Assembly (NCBI GenBank): GCA_965215115.1
Contig: OZ244050.1
Location: forward strand, 3,658,001-3,722,000
Reading direction: 5' to 3'
DNA length: 64,000 bases
From: CALDTK01 sp965215115
GTDB lineage: Bacteria > Bacteroidota > Bacteroidia > Chitinophagales > Saprospiraceae
Of this stretch, positions 1-8,685 are shown one piece after another. The first letter of the stretch is position 1; each line of letters begins with the position of its first letter. The translations under genes were made by a program, and so were the position numbers. The notes below the pieces were generated by a model. That model did no database searches, was not told where the DNA came from, and worked only from the letters and a program-made list of their open reading frames with translations.

Positions 1-1455
1 GACGATGAGCAGGACGAGGACACCAAAGGCCTGCTGCCGCCGATGAAGGTCGGGCAGACGCTCAAGCTCGGCGAACTCGTCGCCGAGGAGGCGCTCACGC
101 GTCCGCCGAAGGGTCGCTTCACGGAGGCCTCGCTCGTCAAGGAGTTGGAGAGCCGCGGGATCGGCCGCCCGTCGACCTACGCGCCGACCATCTCGCGGAT
201 CATGGACCCGGCCCGCGGGTACGTCATTAAGGAGAAGACCGACGGCACGGAGCGCAAGTTCGTGAAGCTCACCCTCCAGCCGAGCGGCGACATCGTCGAC
301 AAGGCTTACACGAAGAACGTCGGCGCGATCAGCAACCAGTTGGTCCCGACGGATCTCGGGCTGCTGGTCGTCGACTTCCTCGACGAGCACTTTGACCAGA
401 TCATGAACTACGGCTTCACGGCCGATATCGAGACGCAGTTCGACGACATTGCCAACGGCAAGGTTTCGCTCGAAGAAGTGCTCAAGGATTTCTACGATCC
501 GTTCAAGACGCGCGTCACGGACACGATCGAGACGGCCGAGCGCGCGAGTGGCGAGCGTGTGCTGGGTACCGACCCCGCCAGCGGGCGGACGCTCATCGTG
601 CGCATGGGGCGCTACGGACCCGTGGCCCAGATCGGGAAGCCCGATGAGCTCGAGGCGGGTGAGAAGCCGAAGTACGGCAACCTGCGCAGCGGCCAGTCCA
701 TGGAGGACATCACGATGGAGGAGGCCCTGGAGCTCTTCAAACTCCCGCTCGACCTCGGCGACCACAAGGGCGAGCCGATGGTCGCCAACATCGGTCGCTT
801 CGGCCCGTACATTAAGTGGGGCGAGACCTACGTCAACCTGCCCAAGACCGAAGACCCGCTCGAGCTCACGCCCGAGCGCGCCCGGGAGCTCGTCGACGAG
901 AAGATCAAGGCCGATGCCCCGGTCGCGAGCTACAAAGGCCACGGCATCACCAAGGGCAAGGGCCGCTTCGGGCCTTTCGTCAAGTGGAACGGCATCTTCG
1001 TCAACGTCCCGGCGCGCTACAACATCGACACGATCGCGGACCAGGAGATGTTCGAGCTCATCGAGGCCAAGGTCCAGAAGGAGGCCAACCGCTACATCCA
1101 CAACTGGATCGACGCGGAGGGGATCTCGGTCGAGAACGGTCGGTGGGGCCCGACGATCAAGTACAAGAAGAAGTTCGTGAAGCTGGCGCCCCGCGGGGAC
1201 GGCGAAAAGTGGACCGCCGAACTGGCCAAGGAACTATCGGTTGAGCAGGTCAAGGCCATGATCGAGGAGGTGATGCCGGGGGCGTTCACTAAGAAGGCTT
1301 CCGCCAAAACCAAGTCGGCTTCCGCTAAAACCAAAACGGCTTCCGCTAAAACCAAAACGGCTTCCGCCAAAACCACCTCGCCCGCGAAGGCCAAAGCCAA
1401 GCCCAAGGCTTCGGCCCGCAAGCCCGCCGCGAACAAGGCCGCGCCGAAGAAGTAA
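1..1455 (+). CDS. topA: DNA topoisomerase I, C-terminal part (5' end outside window)
   Basis: Type IA topoisomerase that relaxes negatively supercoiled DNA. The frame is open from base 1, so the start, the Toprim domain and the active-site tyrosine lie upstream of the window. The fragment has the end of the core (GRPSTYAPTISRIM near 163-204) followed by four C-terminal repeat units marked by GRYGP (about 607), GRFGPY (793), GRFGPF (961) and GRWGP (1138), the zinc-free tail architecture seen in many Bacteroidota. The last 50 residues are a Lys/Ala-rich tail with repeated ASAKTK units, encoded by short tandem DNA repeats at about 1296-1380, probably a nonspecific DNA-binding tail. The next gene starts 3 bases after the stop, suggesting co-transcription. 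The identification is firm. Confidence 0.96.
   Translation, partial: DDEQDEDTKGLLPPMKVGQTLKLGELVAEEALTRPPKGRFTEASLVKELESRGIGRPSTYAPTISRIMDPARGYVIKEKTDGTERKFVKLTLQPSGDIVDKAYTKNVGAISNQLVPTDLGLLVVDFLDEHFDQIMNYGFTADIETQFDDIANGKVSLEEVLKDFYDPFKTRVTDTIETAERASGERVLGTDPASGRTLIVRMGRYGPVAQIGKPDELEAGEKPKYGNLRSGQSMEDITMEEALELFKLPLDLGDHKGEPMVANIGRFGPYIKWGETYVNLPKTEDPLELTPERARELVDEKIKADAPVASYKGHGITKGKGRFGPFVKWNGIFVNVPARYNIDTIADQEMFELIEAKVQKEANRYIHNWIDAEGISVENGRWGPTIKYKKKFVKLAPRGDGEKWTAELAKELSVEQVKAMIEEVMPGAFTKKASAKTKSASAKTKTASAKTKTASAKTTSPAKAKAKPKASARKPAANKAAPKK
1296..1380 (+). repeat. 21-bp tandem repeats in the topA tail
   Basis: Four near-identical units of about 21 bases, each containing GGCTTCCGCYAAAACC, encode the ASAKTK repeats of the TopA tail. 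On the opposite strand the core reads GGCGGAAGCC, a GGAA-loop variant of the mini-hairpin motif found throughout the window, so the protein tail may have grown by amplification of that DNA motif. Confidence 0.75.
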
Positions 1456-1458
1456 CCC

Positions 1459-1821
1459 ATGGCCGACACACCAAACGACAACGCTACGCCCATGTCCGAC
1501 GAGAACGAAGAAGCCGACGGCCAACAGCTCAACATCGAGCTGTCCGAGGCCCTGGCCGAGGGTACCTACAGCAACCTTGCCGTCATCACGCACAACCCGA
1601 CGGAGTTCGTGGTGGACTTCATCCAGGTCGTCCCCAACATGCCGAAGGCACGCGTGAAGAGCCGCATCATCCTCAGTCCCCAGCACGCCAAGCGACTCCT
1701 GCGGGCCCTGACCGAGAACGTCGGTAAGTACGAGCAGCAGTTCGGCGTCATCAAGGAGCCGGACCAGCAGCGCATGGGCTTCCCGGCGATGAGCTTCAAT
1801 GTCCCCGCCGGGGAAGCGTAG
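1459..1821 (+). CDS. DUF3467 family protein
   Basis: A 120-residue protein of unknown function that matches the DUF3467 family common in Bacteroidota. The N-terminal 25 residues are acidic and low in complexity. The conserved part then carries the family pattern: a segment like YSNLAVITHNPTEFVVDF (about 35-52), RVKSRIILSPQHAKRLLRAL (about 66-85), and a C-terminal segment with a Glu/Gln-rich stretch. No signal peptide or membrane segment is visible, so it is probably cytosolic. It follows topA after 3 bases and probably shares its transcript, which ends at the hairpin at 1861-1892. The family call is by pattern recognition. Confidence 0.85.
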   Translation: MADTPNDNATPMSDENEEADGQQLNIELSEALAEGTYSNLAVITHNPTEFVVDFIQVVPNMPKARVKSRIILSPQHAKRLLRALTENVGKYEQQFGVIKEPDQQRMGFPAMSFNVPAGEA

Positions 1822-1860
1822 TCGGTGGGGGGCCGGCCCGTACGGGCGGGGCATAATAAA

Positions 1861-1892
1861 AGTGGCTACCGACGCAGAGCGTGGTAGCCACT
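1861..1892 (+). terminator. Perfect 10-bp inverted repeat after the topA-DUF3467 pair
   Basis: AGTGGCTACC at 1861-1870 pairs perfectly with GGTAGCCACT at 1883-1892 across a 12-base loop. It sits 40 bases after the DUF3467 stop, with an A-rich stretch before it and no clear T-run after it. It probably ends the topA transcript. The AT-rich stretch up to 2094 separates it from the convergent ruvB gene and shows no gene. Confidence 0.6.
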
Positions 1893-2094
1893 GTAACACC
1901 CCGTATCGTCTCGATGAGGAGACGCTACAAATATTGGTAGGTCCAATAAACCGTTAAAAACGTGGTGCAAATATAATGTTCTCCAATTACGCGACAAAGA
2001 GTAAGCTTTAATGGTTAGCCCTATTAGGGTAAACTATCGGTGTGGAATCGGGAATAGATAATTTACGATTCGAGCTTGCCTTAGCTACAGTATA

Positions 2095-3120
2095 CTAGCT
2101 AAACAAATCCCCCGTCTCTACGGTGCGGCTCGCGCCGATGTGGGCGTACGCGCGATCCGTCGCCTCGCGCCCGCGGGCGGTGCGCTGGAGGTAGCCTTCC
2201 ATAATTAGGAATGGCTCGTGGACCTCCTCGATGGTGCCGGGCTCCTCGCCGACGGCCGTGGCGATGGTGGTAAGTCCGACGGGCCCACCTTTGAACTTGT
2301 GGATCACCGCCGAGAGGATACGGTTGTCCATCTCGTCGAGTCCGTTCTCGTCGACGTTGAGTGCCTTGAGGCCGTAGCGCGCGATGTCGCCGTCGATGGT
2401 GCCGTTGCCCTTGATCTGTGCGAAGTCCCGGATGCGCCGCAGGAGGGCATTCGCGATGCGTGGGGTCCCGCGCGAGCGGCGGGAGATCTCCTGGGCGCCC
2501 TCCTGCTCGATGGGGACCTGCAGGATCTCCGCCGAGCGGATGATGATCTTCTCGAGGGTCGCCGCATCGTAGTAGTCGAGCAGACACGTGATCCCGAAGC
2601 GCGCCCGCATGGGGGCCGTGAGCAAACCCATCCGGGTGGTCGCCCCGACGAGGGTGAAGGGGTTGAGCTGAAGCTGGACGCTGCGCGCGTTGGGGCCGCT
2701 GTCGATCATGATGTCGATGCGGAAGTCCTCCATCGCGCTGTAGAGGTACTCCTCGACGACGTTGTTGAGGCGGTGGATCTCGTCGATGAAGAGCACGTCG
2801 CCGGGCGCGAGGTTGGTAAGCAGTCCGGCCAGGTCGCCGGCCTTCTCGAGGACCGGCCCCGAGCTCATCTTGAGTCCCGCGCCGAGCTCGTGGCTGATGA
2901 TGTGGGAGAGGGTCGTCTTCCCGAGGCCGGGTGGGCCGTGGAGCAGGACGTGGTCGAGGGCCTCGTCGCGTTGCCTGGCGGCGGCGATGAAGATCTGGAG
3001 ATTCTCGACGAGTTTGGGCTGCCCGCTGAAGTCGTCGAGGAGTTGTGGTCGGAGGGCCTTCTCGACGGTGTGGTCCTCGGGCGGGAGTTCCGCGCTGCTG
3101 CCGGTGAGTAGTGGGTTCAT
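2095..3120 (-). CDS. ruvB: Holliday junction branch migration ATPase RuvB
   Basis: Motor subunit of the RuvAB complex that drives branch migration during recombinational repair. From the chosen ATG at 3120 (MNPLLTG) it is 341 residues, the usual family length; a longer frame to 3249 adds sequence without family resemblance. The AAA+ motifs are clear: Walker A HGPPGLGKTT at 61-70, Walker B LFIDEIHRL at about 110-118, sensor-like GATTRMG near 166-172, and the winged-helix C-terminus with GGPVGLTTIATAVGEE and PFLIMEGYLQRTARGR. It is divergent from icd, and the 143 bases between them must hold both promoters. It is not adjacent to ruvA or ruvC here. Confidence 0.97.
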   Translation of the reverse strand: MNPLLTGSSAELPPEDHTVEKALRPQLLDDFSGQPKLVENLQIFIAAARQRDEALDHVLLHGPPGLGKTTLSHIISHELGAGLKMSSGPVLEKAGDLAGLLTNLAPGDVLFIDEIHRLNNVVEEYLYSAMEDFRIDIMIDSGPNARSVQLQLNPFTLVGATTRMGLLTAPMRARFGITCLLDYYDAATLEKIIIRSAEILQVPIEQEGAQEISRRSRGTPRIANALLRRIRDFAQIKGNGTIDGDIARYGLKALNVDENGLDEMDNRILSAVIHKFKGGPVGLTTIATAVGEEPGTIEEVHEPFLIMEGYLQRTARGREATDRAYAHIGASRTVETGDLFS

Positions 3121-3176
3121 GCTTCGATTCGCTGGATGGCGAAGGTAAGGAAAAGGAGCAAGGATTGACACAATTT

Positions 3177-3192
3177 GTTTTGCCGAAAGGCG
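3177..3192 (+). repeat. Mini-hairpin motif, swapped-stem form (GCC-GAAA-GGC)
   Basis: GTTTTGCCGAAAGGCG lies in the divergent ruvB-icd intergenic region. It can fold as GCC/GGC with a GAAA loop after a T-run, the compensated counterpart of the GGC/GCC motif described in the findings. Similar copies occur at 4954-4969 (GCAA loop), 7912-7927 and 12651-12666. Confidence 0.65.
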
Positions 3193-3263
3193 TCTGGCCC
3201 CACCTTTTCCGCTTGCGCCAGTCCTGCCCGCAAAAGCGTACTTTCGCACCCCAAATCACGAAA

Positions 3264-4493
<1,230 letters not shown>

Positions 4494-4504
4494 GGCAGGG
4501 GCTG

Positions 4505-4575
4505 GGGGTCTAGCGAGTCTAGGGGTCTAGCGAGTCTAGACCCTAGACCCTAGACCCCTAGACTCGCTAGACCCC
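4505..4575. terminator. Bidirectional terminator-like palindrome with 26-bp perfect arms
   Basis: Left arm 4505-4530 and right arm 4550-4575 are perfect 26-base complements with a 19-base loop. The arms consist of repeated GGGGTCTAGCGAGTCTA-type units, and the loop repeats CTAGACC. It lies exactly between the converging stops of icd and the A-type Fe-S carrier gene, so a shared terminator is the simplest role. There is no T-run on the icd side. Confidence 0.7.
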
Positions 4576-4577
4576 TA

Positions 4578-4946
4578 TCACGCATTAAAACTCGTCCCAC
4601 ACCCGCAGCTCTCCGTGGCATTGGGGTTGTTGAACGAGAAGCCGCGGTTGTTGAGGCCCTCCACCCAGTCGATCTCCATGCCGAGCAGGTAGAGGCCGTG
4701 GCCGCGGTTCATGAAGACGGTGAGGTCGCCGAGCGCGAATACTTGGTCGTCCGCCTTCTTCTCGTCGAAGCCGAGGATGTAGCTGAATCCACTGCAGCCC
4801 CCGCCCTTGACGCCGACGCGCAGGCCGTAGTCGTCGGGGATGTTCTGCTGCGCGCGGATGGCCGCGAGTTGGGAGAGGGCCGTTGCGGTGATCTTGATGG
4901 GCGCGGCGGCGGCGGTGGCGGGAGCTGGGGCGGTGATGGTCGACAT
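4578..4946 (-). CDS. A-type iron-sulfur cluster assembly protein (IscA/SufA/ErpA family)
   Basis: A 122-residue A-type carrier that receives and passes on Fe-S clusters. After a 14-residue Ala/Pro-rich leader the HesB/IscA domain covers the rest. The three conserved cysteines are visible: GGGCSGF at about 52-58 and the pair in ESCGCGTSF at the C-terminus. The start is ATG 4946; a longer frame to 5060 runs through the divergent gene's promoter and is not supported. The gene stands alone, divergent from the DUF7935-like gene, so the sequence does not show whether it serves a SUF or ISC system. The swapped-stem mini-hairpin motif at 4954-4969 lies just upstream of its start. Confidence 0.92.
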   Translation of the reverse strand: MSTITAPAPATAAAAPIKITATALSQLAAIRAQQNIPDDYGLRVGVKGGGCSGFSYILGFDEKKADDQVFALGDLTVFMNRGHGLYLLGMEIDWVEGLNNRGFSFNNPNATESCGCGTSFNA

Positions 4947-5063
4947 GGGGGTGGTTTTGCCGCAAGGCGGATATAAATAACGTGCCGCGAAGCTAGCAGT
5001 TGTCGCGCCGGGCCGCAACGATACCTTCGCCGGCCCGTATCCCCCGGGCCGAACTCGCACCGC

Positions 5064-5600
5064 ATGGAACCCTGGCTAGTCCTCGTTTTTGATCTGTTGA
5101 AGATTGCCGTACCGGCGCTCATCGTGTACTTCACGGTCAAGACCCTCATCACGCAGCACCTCGGTGCCCTGGAGCGGATCCAGGCGGCCTCCAACCGGGC
5201 GGCCCGCACGGCCGATACGCTTCCGCTACGCTTCCAGGCCTACGAGCGGCTGAGCCTCTTCTGTGAGCGCATCGCGCTGCCCAATCTCCTGATGCGCCTC
5301 CAGGAGCCCAACCAGTCGGCCGGGGAACTGAAGCTCAGCCTCTACCTCGCGATCCAGCAGGAGTACGAGCACAACATCGCCCAGCAGGTATATATGTCGC
5401 AGCAGCTCTGGGACATCATCCGGCAGGCGCGCGACAATGCCCTCCAGGCCATCGAGGCGGTGAGCGACATCATCGAGCCGCAGCAGCCCGGGCGCAACCT
5501 CGCGCGGGCCCTGCTCGATCAGGCGAGCGCGAGTTCTAATGCAGGGCTGGCCATGGCGCTGGCGGCGATTAAGAAGGAGGCGTCGTTGCTTTTTGACTAA
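5064..5600 (+). CDS. Membrane-anchored protein, DUF7935-like
   Basis: A 178-residue protein of unknown function that resembles a Bacteroidota-specific family (DUF7935). The first 30 residues (LLKIAVPALIVYFTVKTLI) form one membrane anchor. The rest is predicted helical, with a conserved stretch around PLRFQAYERLSLFCERI and a Leu-rich NLLMRLQ segment, and repeated QQ/EYEHNIAQQ patterns compatible with coiled coil. The cytoplasmic helical domain probably oligomerises. It is divergent from the Fe-S carrier gene. The family call is from memory of the pattern; the function is unknown. Confidence 0.75.
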   Translation: MEPWLVLVFDLLKIAVPALIVYFTVKTLITQHLGALERIQAASNRAARTADTLPLRFQAYERLSLFCERIALPNLLMRLQEPNQSAGELKLSLYLAIQQEYEHNIAQQVYMSQQLWDIIRQARDNALQAIEAVSDIIEPQQPGRNLARALLDQASASSNAGLAMALAAIKKEASLLFD

Positions 5601-6145
5601 AAAGGGGGGGGGGATTGCGTTGTGCTGTGCTTCGCGAGATGACGAGCCGGTGCACGGGCCGTGTTTGCCTGGCTCTGCCAGGTGCGGGCACGTCGACGCC
5701 CTCGGGACCTGGCGGAGCCAGGCAAACACGGCTCGCCAAACGTCCCCGCCACACCGTCGCAGTGTCTTGTGTGGTGGTTGCGCACAGAGGGGAGCAAAAA
5801 TTTTTCTGAGGCTGCGCTCCGGAGAATATGGTCCGCTGAATGGGGTCCGGAGCGGAAGCGGATTGGAAATTCTGCCACGGACTTTTCCACTACCTATTTT
5901 CAGGGATGTGTTTACACAACCGTAACACGCTGAAAACTGGTACTTTAGAGAAGTTCGGCGTGTGCAGAAAAAAATAAGCGCCCTTTTTTCATGGATTTCA
6001 TTGGGAGAACCGGTGGAGAATCGACACCTTTGGACCACAGCGAACGAGAATTGATACGGCTCTCGCTACTGCCCCCGGCCACGGCCAGGGGGCCACTACT
6101 ACTCTGATACAGTCACCGAAGCAATAATCGCAACTCAGCACCAGC
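5601..6145. other. Intergenic region upstream of dnaA
   Basis: 545 bases without a credible gene. The first part holds a solitary REP/BIME-like repeat (5661-5729 and its flanks to about 5760). The second part, about 5790-6130, is clearly more AT-rich than the surroundings and contains the near-palindrome TGTGTTTACACA near 5908 and a long A-run near 5970. This is the likely dnaA promoter region. I found no cluster of TTATCCACA-type DnaA boxes, so I do not call an origin. Confidence 0.6.
5661..5729. repeat. Solitary REP/BIME-like hairpin repeat
   Basis: GTGTTTGCCTGGC opens the left arm at 5661 and its complement ending CAGGCAAACAC closes the right arm at 5729, with GCGGGCACGTC in the loop. The flanks (GCACGGGCC before, GGCTCGCCAAAC after) also match the units clustered around the RAYT gene at 34.7-36.3 kb. 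One internal base differs from the perfect palindrome (TCTGCC for TCCGCC). Confidence 0.8.
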
Positions 6146-7549
6146 ATGAGCATGGGAAAGGACTGTACATCAATTTGGGCCGAGTGCCTCGCCACCATCA
6201 AGGACAACGTCTCCGAGCAGACGTATAGGACTTGGTTCGAGCCCATCCAGGCCGTCGGCCTCCGGGACGCCGCACTCACGGTGCAGATCCCGAACCGCTT
6301 CTTCTACGAGATGCTCGAGGAGCACTACGTAGCCGTGTTGCGGACCGCGATCCGGAGAGTACTAGGTCAGCAAGGCCGTCTAGAATATCAAATCGTCGTT
6401 AAAAAACCCGAAACTGTGGAAGCACTAGCAGGAGTAGGCCCTACGGGAGCCGCCCACCATGAGGACACCCAAGTCGTTAACCCCTTCGTGATCCCCGGGA
6501 TCCGAAAACAGCGACTCGACCCGCAACTCAACCCGGCGCACCAGTTCGACAACTACGTCGAGGGGGACTGCAACCGCCTCGCCCGCACCGCCGGGGAGTC
6601 CGTCGCGAAGCGCCCCGGGACCACGGCCTTCAACCCCCTCGTCATCTACGGCGAGACCGGCCTCGGCAAGACGCACCTCGTCGGCGCGATCGGCAACGAG
6701 ATGCTCAAGCACCACCCCAACAAACGCGTGCTCTACTGCCAGGCCGAGGAGTTCACCAACCAGATCATCGCCGCGATCCGCGAGGGCAACATCGCCGAGC
6801 TCACGGCCTTCTACCAGTCGATCGACGTCCTCATCATGGACGACATCCAGTTCCTGGCCAACAAGGAGAAGACCCAGAAGATCTTCTTCCACATGTTCAA
6901 CCAGCTCCACCAGAACCGCAAGCAGATCATCCTCACGAGCGACCGCGCCCCGAAGGACCTCGAGGGCATGGAGTCGCGTCTGATCAGCCGCTTCAAGTGG
7001 GGCCTCACGGCCGACCTCTCGCGGCCGGACTTCGAGACCCGCCGCGCCATCTTCGCCAACCGCGTCGCGAGCGAAGGCATCACCGTCTCCGAGGAGGTCG
7101 AGGAGTACGTGTGCCACAACGTCGACGAAAACGTCCGCGAGCTCGAGGGCGCGATCGTGAGCCTGATCGGGCGCTCGGAACTGCTCAAGTCGAAGATCGA
7201 CCTCGACCTGGCCCGCCAGGTCGTCGGCTCGACGGTCCAGCGCTCCAACCGCGAGATCACCGTCGAGAGCATCCTCGAGCTCGTGGCCGACTACTTCAAC
7301 GTCGCCATCGACCTCGTCAAGGGGCAGACCCGCAAGCGCCACGTCGTCATCGCGCGCCAGATCTCGATGTACCTCGCCAAGGAGAACACCGAGGCCAGCC
7401 TCAAGAAGATCGGCTCGCACTTCGGCAACCGCGATCACTCCACCGTGATCTACTCCTGCCGCACGGTGCGCGACCTGATGGACACCGACGAGACCTTCAA
7501 CGGGTACGTCAAGGAGCTCGAGCGCCGCGTCAAACTCCAACTCGCCTGA
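6146..7549 (+). CDS. dnaA: Chromosomal replication initiator protein DnaA
   Basis: Initiator that binds DnaA boxes and opens the origin, 467 residues, normal length. Domain I (1-90) has TYRTWFEPIQAVGL. A linker runs to about 125. The AAA+ domain follows with Walker A GETGLGKTH at about 169-177, Walker B VLIMDDIQF at about 228-236 and sensor ILTSDRAPKDL. C-terminal domain IV carries the DnaA signature FGNRDHSTVIYSCRTV at about 425-440. The start is ATG 6146; a second in-frame ATG two codons later (6152) is equally possible. It precedes a tRNA-Ser gene on the same strand. Confidence 0.98.
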   Translation: MSMGKDCTSIWAECLATIKDNVSEQTYRTWFEPIQAVGLRDAALTVQIPNRFFYEMLEEHYVAVLRTAIRRVLGQQGRLEYQIVVKKPETVEALAGVGPTGAAHHEDTQVVNPFVIPGIRKQRLDPQLNPAHQFDNYVEGDCNRLARTAGESVAKRPGTTAFNPLVIYGETGLGKTHLVGAIGNEMLKHHPNKRVLYCQAEEFTNQIIAAIREGNIAELTAFYQSIDVLIMDDIQFLANKEKTQKIFFHMFNQLHQNRKQIILTSDRAPKDLEGMESRLISRFKWGLTADLSRPDFETRRAIFANRVASEGITVSEEVEEYVCHNVDENVRELEGAIVSLIGRSELLKSKIDLDLARQVVGSTVQRSNREITVESILELVADYFNVAIDLVKGQTRKRHVVIARQISMYLAKENTEASLKKIGSHFGNRDHSTVIYSCRTVRDLMDTDETFNGYVKELERRVKLQLA

Positions 7550-7639
7550 GCGAAATCGCGCGGAGAAAAGTTTGCGCGGGCGAGCACGGGCGGCGTACAT
7601 TTGCGCAGCTTTACCAAAAGCCCGCCAGGCAAAGGCCTC

Positions 7640-7724
7640 GGAGACGTGGGTGAGTGGCTGAAACCAGTAGTTTGCTAAACTGCCGTACCTCCGGGTACCG
7701 CGGGTTCGAATCCCGCCGTCTCCG
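7640..7724 (+). tRNA. tRNA-Ser (GCU)
   Basis: Acceptor GGAGACG pairs with CGTCTCC, and the T-arm is CGGGTTCGAATCCCG. The anticodon stem GTAGT/ACTGC closes the loop TTGCTAA, so the anticodon is GCT, reading AGC/AGU serine codons. The long variable arm (CGTACCTCCGGGTACCG) is typical of class II serine tRNA. The 3' CCA is not encoded. Confidence 0.95.
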
Positions 7725-7791
7725 CTTTCGTCTGGTTCGGGTTATCGGTAGGGCGTGACCAGTTTGCCTCCGCGAGGCAACCCATTACCAT

Positions 7792-7864
7792 CGGGGTGTG
7801 GCGCAGCTGGTAGCGCGCGCGGTTTGGGACCGCGAGGTCGCTGGTTCGAACCCAGTCACCCCGA
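7792..7864 (+). tRNA. tRNA-Pro (UGG)
   Basis: Acceptor CGGGGTG pairs with CACCCCG; the T-loop is GGTTCGAACCC. The anticodon stem CGCGG/CCGCG closes the loop TTTGGGA, giving anticodon TGG. CCA is not encoded. It lies 67 bases after tRNA-Ser on the same strand and is followed at once by a strong terminator. Confidence 0.96.
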
Positions 7865-7877
7865 CTCTACTTCGCAG

Positions 7878-7907
7878 AGCCCCTTGGACATCGCGTCCGA
7901 GGGGCTT
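7878..7907 (+). terminator. Terminator after tRNA-Pro
   Basis: AGCCCCTTGGAC and GTCCGAGGGGCT form a 12-bp stem with one G-T pair and a five-base loop, followed by TTTCG. A copy of the mini-hairpin motif (GTTTTGCCGAAAGGCG, 7912-7927) follows directly. Confidence 0.8.
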
Positions 7908-7976
7908 TCGCGTTTTGCCGAAAGGCGTACCTACTCAATCTCTCTCCAGGGAGAGCCTTACGGACCGCCCCGACGA

Positions 7977-8474
7977 CTAGCGCTGATCCCTTAGGCGCTC
8001 CTTGAGCAGCCGGCGCGCCGTGAATATCCTGCTCTTCACCGTCCCGAGCGGGAGCGCCATCAGCGTGGCGATCTCCTCGTAGCGGTAGCCGCTGTAGTAC
8101 AGCATGAACGGCCGGGCGTACAATTCGTCGAGTTGATCGAGCTCGGTGTGCATCTCGTTGACGCTCAGGTTGCTCGGGCCGTCGTTGCGGCTCGTCGCCC
8201 GACTGTGCTCCTCCGTCGTGGTCATGGTGTGCACCTGCTGGGGCGCGCGCAGGCGTTTGCGGTAGCCGCTGATGAAGGTGTTGCGCATGATGGTCGACAT
8301 CCAGGCCTTGAAGTTGGTCCCGTCCTCGAAGCGCTCGCAGTTGCTCAGCGCGCGGTAGACGGTGTCCTGGACGAGGTCCTGCGCCGTGGACTCGTCCTGC
8401 GTGAGCCTCATCGCGAAGCGCTCGAGGAACTCGGAGATGTGCGCGTACTCTGCGTCGAAGCGTGCCTGTTCCAT
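7977..8474 (-). CDS. ECF-type RNA polymerase sigma factor
   Basis: A 165-residue sigma-70 family factor of the short ECF type. Region 2 is at about 20-80 (DLVQDTVYRAL, FKAWMSTIMRNTFISGYRKR) and region 4 at about 105-160 (MLYYSGYRYEEIATLMALPLGTVKSRIFTARRLLKERL, a helix-turn-helix for the -35 element). The start is ATG 8474; an open upstream extension to 8810 crosses the promoter of the divergent mscS-like gene and lacks family features. No anti-sigma gene is adjacent, so its stimulus is not evident. Close homologues are widespread as single genes in Bacteroidota. Confidence 0.93.
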   Translation of the reverse strand: MEQARFDAEYAHISEFLERFAMRLTQDESTAQDLVQDTVYRALSNCERFEDGTNFKAWMSTIMRNTFISGYRKRLRAPQQVHTMTTTEEHSRATSRNDGPSNLSVNEMHTELDQLDELYARPFMLYYSGYRYEEIATLMALPLGTVKSRIFTARRLLKERLRDQR

Positions 8475-8685
8475 GTGGAGGGGGTTATGGGATCGCGGGA
8501 GCCATGACTTTCTGAATGCCTTGCAAAGTTTAAAGTTCCTAACCGCCGGCCGACGCCCGGAGTTCCCGCCCGACCTTTCGCCCGGGCTACCCACGCGCCG
8601 TCCCTGAACATGTTCGCGGCGCGTCTCATCCACCGGTAGTGAACCGCGACCCCTCCGGCGGACCTGAGTTAGAGTTAGACAATAT

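Noticed and set aside
5790..6145. Chromosomal origin upstream of dnaA
   Set aside because: It is AT-rich, but no cluster of DnaA boxes was found, and dnaA is often distant from the origin in Bacteroidota. A GC-skew plot of the genome would decide.
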